Shown: positions 6,419 to 12,120 of the stretch, in pieces | How the letters are laid out: each line of letters starts with the position of its first letter | How positions within the stretch are numbered: position 1 is the stretch's first letter | Assembly: GCF_900199545.1 (NCBI RefSeq) | Contig: NZ_LT962671.1 | Coordinates: 1,605,142 to 1,622,001 of the forward strand | DNA: 16,860 nucleotides | Direction: 5' to 3' | DNA from: Raoultibacter massiliensis | Lineage (GTDB): Bacteria; Actinomycetota; Coriobacteriia; Coriobacteriales; Eggerthellaceae | The notes under the pieces: model-generated | Told to the model about the DNA's origin: nothing | The model's database searches: none | Seen by the model: the letters and a program-made list of their open reading frames with translations, nothing else | Program-made: the position numbers and the translations under genes

Positions 6419-7984
6419 ATGCTCAATACAAACGCGGGGGCATTTCGGAATAAAACCACTGCCCTCAGCAACGCGGTGTACATAGAAAGCCCACTGGTCA
6501 TCGGCTTCGCCGTCCAGCTTTTCTGGCTGTTCATCCTGTTTTTCCAAGCGTTCTTCCTCCACGACAACGCACGCGCAATCAACGAGTTGCAGTTCGTTTC
6601 ACTCGGCCTCTCCTTCCTGATCGTGTTTCCCGCGACCTGCTTCGCCATCGGCTACTACCGCGATAGGGTCACTCGATATCTGCGCAAAAAATCGGTGCAT
6701 TTCCTCATGGGATTGTGCGGGGCGATCGGGATGCTGTGCGCGGGCAGCGTCATGCTGTCGGATGGCCAAGCACCGTTCGCGCTCGCCCTGGCGGGAACCG
6801 TGCTGGCAAGCTTCGCGTGCGCGCCCGCGACGCTTCTCTGGGGCGAGGCCGCCCGCCGCCGGGACCAGAGCAAGCTTGCACTCGCAACCATCCTTTCGCT
6901 GCTTTTGGCGTTCGCACTCATACTCGCCTTGGCCTATTTCGTCGAAACGAGCCCTTTCGGAGCCGTGGTTATCGCATGCCTCGGACCCCTCTTCTCGGTC
7001 GTTTTCGTCTACAAGGCGCAGCACGACAACGAGAGCTACTTCAAACCGCAAGAGTTCGTAACCCTGCCCGACGGCACCACGCGGGCGAAAGAGGGCAAAG
7101 CCTGGGTCGAAACGTTTCACAATCTGCGCATCAGCAAGCGGGCGTTCGCCTTGCGGCTGGGGAAAAGCGCCGTTCCCTTCGGCATCGTTTACGGGTCGCT
7201 GCTGCTCGAAGGCTATCGCTCGCTTCTGTGGAAAGCGCCCCTCACGCAAGATTTTCCCGTTGAGACGCTGTGCCCCCTGCTTGCGATACTGCTGTTCACA
7301 GGACTCTTTTTCTGGCCGTACAGAAACGAGGACGGCTCGTACGCCTCCCATCGGCTCGTTCCCTTCCTGCTTGTCTTCCTCCTGTTCTCCTGCTCGCAGG
7401 GCCTGCTCGACGCAGGGAATCCGAACTACACCTGCATAGCCCTGCTCGCTCTGGCAAGCGTCGTGTTCTGGCTGTACCCGGCAGAGCTCACGATGAAATA
7501 CCGCATCTCGTCCATGATCACGTTCGGGTTCTTCAACGGCTTTCTCGTCTTGGGCCTGCTCGCAGTGTTCGTCGCGAACAGCCTCATGCCTCTCGATTCG
7601 ATCCCTTACTACCTGATCACCCTCGTCCGCCTCGCGTTGGTCACGCTCGGCTTCCTTTCGCTTGTCACCAACGAGCAGATGCGCGAAATCGCAACGCTCG
7701 CCAATTCCCAGACGGAGGAACGCGCCTCTTCGGACTGGCCGCAGAGGCGGCGGGCACCGTTCAGCGAACGCTGCCATCTGGTAGCGGACACGTTTCTCCT
7801 CTCGCAGCGCGAACTTGAGATACTCTGCCTTCTGGCCAAGGGGCGCAACGCCGCCCACGTGCAAAAGGAACTCGTCATATCCGAGGGAACCGTAAGAACC
7901 CATATGCGTAACATCTATCGGAAACTCGACGTGCACAGCCAGCAGGAGCTCATGGATCTCGTCGATACGATAGAGCACCACTAG
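6419..7984 (+). CDS. Membrane-anchored LuxR-family transcriptional regulator with polytopic sensor domain
   Basis: A 521-residue protein. The N-terminal two thirds contain about 12 hydrophobic segments (first ones about 24-46 and 57-79, with a soluble loop about 205-240), resembling a major-facilitator-like fold. A cytosolic linker with many charged residues leads to a C-terminal GerE/LuxR helix-turn-helix at 461-521, with RELEILCLLAKG, ISEGTVRTHMRNIYRKLDVHS. I chose ATG 6419 for its GGGGGCG upstream; the longer frame from 6335 includes the promoter. This architecture is widespread in Eggerthellaceae, where such proteins control inducible reductase/dehydroxylase loci, and the polytopic part is thought to sense the substrate. 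It converges on the Mo-enzyme operon, so it is the natural candidate regulator of that operon. The ligand is unknown. Confidence 0.9.
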   Translation: MLNTNAGAFRNKTTALSNAVYIESPLVIGFAVQLFWLFILFFQAFFLHDNARAINELQFVSLGLSFLIVFPATCFAIGYYRDRVTRYLRKKSVHFLMGLCGAIGMLCAGSVMLSDGQAPFALALAGTVLASFACAPATLLWGEAARRRDQSKLALATILSLLLAFALILALAYFVETSPFGAVVIACLGPLFSVVFVYKAQHDNESYFKPQEFVTLPDGTTRAKEGKAWVETFHNLRISKRAFALRLGKSAVPFGIVYGSLLLEGYRSLLWKAPLTQDFPVETLCPLLAILLFTGLFFWPYRNEDGSYASHRLVPFLLVFLLFSCSQGLLDAGNPNYTCIALLALASVVFWLYPAELTMKYRISSMITFGFFNGFLVLGLLAVFVANSLMPLDSIPYYLITLVRLALVTLGFLSLVTNEQMREIATLANSQTEERASSDWPQRRRAPFSERCHLVADTFLLSQRELEILCLLAKGRNAAHVQKELVISEGTVRTHMRNIYRKLDVHSQQELMDLVDTIEHH

Positions 7985-8065
7985 ACAAGCCGCATGACCT
8001 GGGCGGCGAGCAAAATCCCGTTTCAGCCGATAGGCGCGACAAGTGCGAGCCCGACCGAAACGGAA

Positions 8066-8097
8066 GGACCCTGCCGACGCCGATGTCGGCAGGGTCC
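8066..8097. terminator. Bidirectional terminator-like hairpin between convergent genes
   Basis: A perfect 13-bp stem (GGACCCTGCCGAC paired with GTCGGCAGGGTCC) with a 6-base loop, lying between the LuxR stop (7984) and the end of the SLC13 gene (8190). There is no U-run on the plus strand and only a broken one (TTCCGTTT) on the minus strand, so efficiency is uncertain; its placement fits a shared terminator. Confidence 0.7.
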
Positions 8098-8189
8098 CAG
8101 AGCGCATCGCCTAGCGCTCATTGCGAAGGCCCTTGCGCACAACCCAAAACGCCTGCGTATCGCAGCCGCAAACGGCAGTGCGGCTTTCG

Positions 8190-9605
8190 TCAGTAGCCCA
8201 TCATCGTAACCAGTGGCAGCAACACCGTTGCATGCAGGATCATGAGGGCGATCGTCGGGATGACGCCCGACTTGAAGTAATCCACGAGCGTCCAGTAGTT
8301 GTACTTGTGCACCACCATGCTCGCGCTTTCCAAACCGTTTGCAAACGAGGTCGATGCGCTGATGGCAACCACGATCGTGAAGAACACCGGGCTGATGCCG
8401 AACGTCTCGCCGATCATGCACAAGGGCAGAAGCGTCGTTCCGATAAGCGCCGGGCCCACCGGTATGAACAGGCGGATAAGGGGAACCACGACCGCCGTTG
8501 CCACCACGAGCAGCCCCGCTCCCACCGCAAGCTTGCCGATCGACGCCTGCAGAAACCAACTCGCAGAACCCTGCTGGCGGATGCCGCCGGCAAGCGCCTG
8601 CACTGATCCGATGAGCAGGATCACGTTCCACGAAACGCTCTCGACGAACTCGTCCCACGAAAGCACCTCGATGCCGGGCACGAAACATAAAACGAGCGCC
8701 AGCAGCGCGATGCCGGTCAGATCCCACCCCGTCCAGTTGCTGGCGAGCCACAGCCCGAACGTCAGCACGAAAATGGCGAGCACCTTCCAATCGAGCGCTT
8801 CGAATTTCTCCTTGTTTGCCGAGAATTCGGCGATGCGCTCGAGCGTTTTCGCAGACAGAGGATCGGGCTTGTGCACCAGCACGACCGAGAAGTACGCCAC
8901 GAACAGCAGCACGATGGCGATGGGCGTGCAGATGACGGACCAATCGAGAAACGATATCTGGATGCCCGTGCTCGCCTCGAGCATGCCCATGGCCATGATG
9001 TTCATGGAGCTGCCCGACGGCAATGCCTGCCCGCCGATGCAGGCGGCGTACGGAATGGAGATCATGAGCGCGCGCCCAAAGCGGGATTTTCCCGGCTCGG
9101 CACCCTCGATCTGCAAGACGCTGCTCACCGCGATGCCCGCGAACAGCGCGCTGCAAGGCAGATCGGAGATGAACATCGAGCAGACGAACGTCGCCGCCAT
9201 GAACGAGAAGATGACGCGCTTCTCGTTGCCCTTTGCGAACTTGAGCAGAAACGACACGATGCGCATCGGTATCTTGGTTTTGAGCAGAGCAGCCGAGAGC
9301 CCGAACGAAGCGAGCACGAAGAAGATGACGCTGCTCACCCAAGCGAGCCATACCGTCGTCCCCTCGCTTGCCGAAAACGGAAGAATGCCGAATACCGGCA
9401 GCGATATCATGATGGCGATACCGGTTATGGCGAAGGGAACGGGCTCGGCCACCCATAGGATGATGCCCGCGACGAGCAGGGCAAGGCTCATCTTCCCCGG
9501 AAACGAAAGCCCCTCGGGCAACGGCAGCGCCAAAGCAACGACGACGATGCCGAGCGCGATGAGAATGCATGCAATCCGTGCAGCTACTGACTTGTCTTTC
9601 AACAT
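8190..9605 (-). CDS. SLC13/DASS-like (ArsB/NhaD superfamily) anion permease with atypical binding motifs
   Basis: A 471-residue membrane protein with the length, hydrophobic pattern and internal two-fold repeat of the divalent anion:sodium symporter family, which imports carboxylates. Family-like features are WVAEPVPFAITGIAI (51-65), ACIGGQALPSGSSMN (188-202) in place of the usual GGTxTLIGTPPN, and the closing NYWTLVDYFKSGVI (436-449), equivalent to the YxFxDxxKxG of the family. The two SNT hairpin motifs are not present: the corresponding places read ISDLP (146-150) and FIPVG (380-384). I chose ATG 9605, with AGGGGGTG-like GGGGGTGA about 10 bases upstream; a TTG two codons earlier is too close to that site. 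It is the last gene of the Mo-enzyme cluster, so it may carry an anionic substrate or product of that enzyme. Substrate unknown. Confidence 0.85.
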   Translation of the reverse strand: MLKDKSVAARIACILIALGIVVVALALPLPEGLSFPGKMSLALLVAGIILWVAEPVPFAITGIAIMISLPVFGILPFSASEGTTVWLAWVSSVIFFVLASFGLSAALLKTKIPMRIVSFLLKFAKGNEKRVIFSFMAATFVCSMFISDLPCSALFAGIAVSSVLQIEGAEPGKSRFGRALMISIPYAACIGGQALPSGSSMNIMAMGMLEASTGIQISFLDWSVICTPIAIVLLFVAYFSVVLVHKPDPLSAKTLERIAEFSANKEKFEALDWKVLAIFVLTFGLWLASNWTGWDLTGIALLALVLCFVPGIEVLSWDEFVESVSWNVILLIGSVQALAGGIRQQGSASWFLQASIGKLAVGAGLLVVATAVVVPLIRLFIPVGPALIGTTLLPLCMIGETFGISPVFFTIVVAISASTSFANGLESASMVVHKYNYWTLVDYFKSGVIPTIALMILHATVLLPLVTMMGY

Positions 9606-9641
9606 GGTCAATTCACCCCCACACTAGTTGTCAGCCATGCA

Positions 9642-9673
9642 CGCGGCTTCCGCATATCTCTGCGGAAGCCGCG
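9642..9673 (-). terminator. Hairpin between the MFS and SLC13 transporter genes
   Basis: A perfect 13-bp stem (CGCGGCTTCCGCA with its complement) and 6-base loop in the 78-base gap after the MFS stop codon. It lacks a U-run on either strand, so it may be a partial terminator or a 3'-end stabilising hairpin that lowers expression of the last gene relative to the rest of the operon. Confidence 0.55.
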
Positions 9674-9683
9674 CCGAATTGCC

Positions 9684-10925
9684 TTACCGAAGGGTTTTGC
9701 GCGTGATGATGAGCATGAGCGCGACGACGATGATGATCGGGGGCAGGCACAGGATATGCGAGCCGAGCGACCAGCCGAACGGACCGACGAAGTAGCCGAG
9801 CGCCATGCCGCCTAAAATGTTGCCGCCGTTGCGGAACACGTTCATGAGACCCATGCCCATGGCATTCTGGGAAGGGTCTTTGAGAATCTCGGGAATGGAT
9901 GTCTGCACCATCGCGGGAATCCATCCCTGGCAGAACCCGTTTACGATCGCGATCACGTAGATGAGCGTCAGATCGGTCGTAGAGAACGCGAACCAGAGGA
10001 ACACGAGCACAACCACCCACGCCGCGATGATCATCCACTTACGCGTGCCGAGCTTGTCTGACAGCCATCCGCCGAACGGTATGCCGATCGCGCCGAGCAC
10101 CGTGCAGAGACTGACCGCGAACGCCGCAACGGAAGCGTCGATGCCCGCCGCCTCGCGCAGGTACAGCGACCAGTACGAACTCGTGGTGCCCGTTGTCGTG
10201 AGGGCGAACACCAGAAACATGATGCAGAGAATCCACAGCGACGGATTCTTGAAGGCGGCGAACTTGTTGTCGGCGGCAACATCCTCGACGCGTTTGCCGG
10301 CCGCCGCAGCCATGACCTCTTTCGACGGTTCTTTGAACAGCACCATGAGCACGATGAAGGCGACCACGCAGTACGCGCATGCGAGCCACCAGATCGACTT
10401 CCATCCCATCGAAGCGGCCATCACGGGGGCTATGTTCATGGTGATGAGCGTGCCAAGCGGCATCCAGGTCTGGAACACGGCCACCGCAAAGCCCTGTCGG
10501 CTCTTCGGAAACCACAGACTGATGGCCGTCGGGCCCGCCACGCCGATGAAGCCCATGCCGCAACCCTCGATAACGCGGGAGACGAGCAGCATTTCGAAGC
10601 TTGTCGACAACGCGCCGATCAGCGATCCCACGAACAGCGAGATCACCGAGACCGCCAAAGATTTCTTCAATCCGAAGCGATACACGAGCCCCGTTGCCGG
10701 AAAAGCCAAAATCAAACCCATGATGGAGAACACGGACATGATCCAGCCATAAGAAGACCCTGCGATGTTGAGCGCCTGGATGATTTCGACCGATATCGTT
10801 GCGGGCTTGAACATGTTCAAAGGTGCCGCAATCGCAACGATCCAGACGGCGATGAGAATAGCCCATGCGCCTTTCGGAACGGCTTCTTTGGCAGGCTTCG
10901 ATGCCGTGCCTGTAGTCATTTCCAT
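9684..10925 (-). CDS. Major facilitator superfamily transporter
   Basis: A 413-residue MFS protein with about 12 membrane segments in two halves. The loop 2-3 signature is GLVYRFGLKKSL (79-90), and the equivalent loop of the second half reads GGWLSDKLGTRKW. The central cytoplasmic loop (about 200-235) is charged (KEPSKEVMAAAAGKRVEDVAADNK). ATG 10925 is preceded by AAGGGGA with good spacing. It sits 50 bases downstream of the second zinc-ribbon gene, in the same direction as the molybdoenzyme. In Eggerthella dehydroxylase loci an MFS transporter commonly accompanies a cytosolic Mo enzyme, so import of the substrate or export of the product is the likely role. The substrate cannot be read from the sequence. 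Confidence 0.9.
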   Translation of the reverse strand: MEMTTGTASKPAKEAVPKGAWAILIAVWIVAIAAPLNMFKPATISVEIIQALNIAGSSYGWIMSVFSIMGLILAFPATGLVYRFGLKKSLAVSVISLFVGSLIGALSTSFEMLLVSRVIEGCGMGFIGVAGPTAISLWFPKSRQGFAVAVFQTWMPLGTLITMNIAPVMAASMGWKSIWWLACAYCVVAFIVLMVLFKEPSKEVMAAAAGKRVEDVAADNKFAAFKNPSLWILCIMFLVFALTTTGTTSSYWSLYLREAAGIDASVAAFAVSLCTVLGAIGIPFGGWLSDKLGTRKWMIIAAWVVVLVFLWFAFSTTDLTLIYVIAIVNGFCQGWIPAMVQTSIPEILKDPSQNAMGMGLMNVFRNGGNILGGMALGYFVGPFGWSLGSHILCLPPIIIVVALMLIITRKTLR

Positions 10926-10975
10926 ACAAATCCCCTTCCAGTCAAATGAAACAGGTGGTTATTGAGCGTGGAAAC

Positions 10976-11170
10976 TCAACGCGATTTCGGACGGAGCACC
11001 TCTTCCATGCGTCCTTGCGCTGCGGAAAGCTCTTTTCCGCATGCGGAGCACGTAAGGGCGCGCGGTCCGTTCAGCGTACCGCAGTGCCGGCACAATCCCC
11101 TCGGAACGATTCTCTTGCGCTTTCCGGCCCCCTTGCACTCGCCGCAACCGGTACACGAATAACCGCACAT
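10976..11170 (-). CDS. Small Cys-rich protein (64 aa) with N-terminal CxxxCxxCxxC and zinc ribbon
   Basis: A 64-residue protein of unknown function. Eight cysteines fall into two groups: C2, C6, C9, C12 (MCGYSCTGCGEC) and a zinc-ribbon pair C27-x2-C30 and C41-x2-C44, separated by a basic stretch KRKRIVPR (18-25). Each group can bind one metal ion or, for the first, possibly an iron-sulfur centre. ATG 11170 has AAGGGGA 5 bases upstream, a strong ribosome binding site. It lies 35 bases after another zinc-ribbon gene and 50 before the MFS gene, all in one direction. A redox, scaffolding or maturation role for the Mo enzyme, or regulation, are all possible; none is shown. Confidence 0.75.
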   Translation of the reverse strand: MCGYSCTGCGECKGAGKRKRIVPRGLCRHCGTLNGPRALTCSACGKELSAAQGRMEEVLRPKSR

Positions 11171-11205
11171 GGTTTCCCCTTACTCGAACGCCGTGCTGCC
11201 CGCGC

Positions 11206-11430
11206 CTACTGGGGCGGCTTCGGAGCCGACGGAGCGGCGGGAGCACCGGGTGCTTTTGGAGCGGATGGAGCTGAAGCAGCGGGTTTCTGCGATTCGGGCG
11301 CGGATGCGAGCTCAACTCCGCAAAACGGACATTTCTTCAAAGCGATGCCACCCATGCTCTGGATGGTCTTACCGCAACTGGGACACGCAGAAGGCCCCGT
11401 AGCGGATGCGTCAGCAGGTCTAAAACACAT
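11206..11430 (-). CDS. Small zinc-ribbon protein (74 aa) with Pro/Ala-rich tail
   Basis: A 74-residue protein. A zinc ribbon is formed by C16-x2-C19 and C34-x2-C37 (CPSCG ... CPFCG), with the typical spacing of 14 between pairs. The C-terminal part (about 42-74) is a low-complexity Ala/Pro/Ser/Lys tail with SAPKAPGAP-like repeats, probably disordered. I chose ATG 11430; AGAAAGG lies upstream at a rather long distance (about 12 bases), and the frame upstream to 11553 crosses a strong hairpin and is unlikely coding. Function unknown. It resembles the adjacent 64-residue protein only in having a CxxC pair ribbon. Confidence 0.7.
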   Translation of the reverse strand: MCFRPADASATGPSACPSCGKTIQSMGGIALKKCPFCGVELASAPESQKPAASAPSAPKAPGAPAAPSAPKPPQ

Positions 11431-11465
11431 GGTAAGTATATACCTTTCTCTCGGGGTTCGGTGGT

Positions 11466-11500
11466 GCGCTGCGCCGCCTCCGTTCGAAGCGGCGCAGCGC
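11466..11500 (-). terminator. Strong intercistronic hairpin inside the Mo-enzyme operon
   Basis: A perfect 12-bp GC-rich stem (GCGCTGCGCCGC with its complement at 11489-11500) and an 11-base loop, 22 bases after the stop codon of the 71-residue gene. No U-run follows. It may attenuate or protect the upstream part of the mRNA, separating enzyme genes from zinc-ribbon and transporter genes. Confidence 0.5.
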
Positions 11501-11521
11501 TTACGGCGAAGCGCCAGCCGA

Positions 11522-11737
11522 TCAGCCCAGCTTGGTTGGCTTCGTACGCGCATACCCGCGGGTCGGCTTCAGCATGAAGCGGTTCTTCACCACGAAGAAT
11601 CCAACGCGAGCCATGTCCATGCGGGTCGTCGAAAGGTCGGCGCATATCTCGTCGACCGACTTGCCGTCGTCCAGCTGGCCGTTCAGATACTCGATTTGCG
11701 CGTCGTCATCGAGCTCGAGCAACTCATCAATCGTCAT
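11522..11737 (-). CDS. Small protein of unknown function (71 aa), third gene of the Mo-enzyme operon
   Basis: A 71-residue protein starting at ATG 11737, with CGGAGGAAC placed well upstream, so expression is likely. The N-terminal part is acidic and helical (TIDELLELDDDAQIEYLNGQ). The middle, SVDEICADLSTTRMDMARVGFFV, has the look of a small helix-turn-helix, and the C-terminal tail is basic (KPTRGYARTKPTKLG). It contains no cysteine. It follows the Fe-S subunit gene by 19 bases. I do not recognise a family. A small DNA-binding protein or an accessory protein of the Mo enzyme would both fit; the helix-turn-helix reading is weak. Confidence 0.7.
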   Translation of the reverse strand: MTIDELLELDDDAQIEYLNGQLDDGKSVDEICADLSTTRMDMARVGFFVVKNRFMLKPTRGYARTKPTKLG

Positions 11738-11756
11738 GATGTTCCTCCGTTCTCGG

Positions 11757-12104
11757 TTAAGGCAGGTAAACGGCAACCTTGCGATCAAGCTCGGCCGCCC
11801 GCTTCTGCATGTCTTCCAAACTGCCGTACTCGAGGCAGAACGACTGGCAATGCTTCACGCACGTCGGCTCCTCGCCTTTCTCCAGACGCGCGGCGCAGTG
11901 ATCGCACAGAGCCGTCGGGGCGGGAAGGTATATCCAATCCCAAGCATCGACTGCGCCCTCGCCTATCTTCATCGGTTCGGTCTCGAGAAGTTTTATGCCG
12001 TACGCGCCGATCTCGAAGCCGTGTTCGTTTTTGCATGCGACCTCGCAGCTATGGCAGCCGGAGCAGTACTTATAGTCCACAAGCAGTGCAAAATCCTTGC
12101 TCAT
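11757..12104 (-). CDS. Small [4Fe-4S] electron-transfer subunit of the molybdoenzyme
   Basis: A 115-residue ferredoxin-like subunit related to the DmsB/NrfC beta subunits of DMSO-reductase-family enzymes. Cysteines: C14-x2-C17-x2-C20-x3-C24 (YCSGCHSCEVAC) and C67-x2-C70-x11-C82-x3-C86, with C90 extra (LCDHC ... CVKHCQSFC). This is enough for two [4Fe-4S] clusters, whereas classical DmsB-type subunits are near 200 residues with four. There is no signal peptide or membrane anchor, so it acts in the cytosol. AAGGAG precedes ATG 12104, and the gene starts 16 bases after the catalytic subunit stop. It probably passes electrons to, or structurally completes, the Mo subunit. Confidence 0.88.
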   Translation of the reverse strand: MSKDFALLVDYKYCSGCHSCEVACKNEHGFEIGAYGIKLLETEPMKIGEGAVDAWDWIYLPAPTALCDHCAARLEKGEEPTCVKHCQSFCLEYGSLEDMQKRAAELDRKVAVYLP

Positions 12105-12120
12105 CTGCTTCTCCTTCCGT

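Noticed and set aside
6599..9570. Long minus-strand open frames opposite the LuxR gene and overlapping the SLC13 gene out of frame
   Set aside because: They are Arg/Gly/His-rich without domains, while the LuxR and SLC13 frames have clear membrane segments and motifs.
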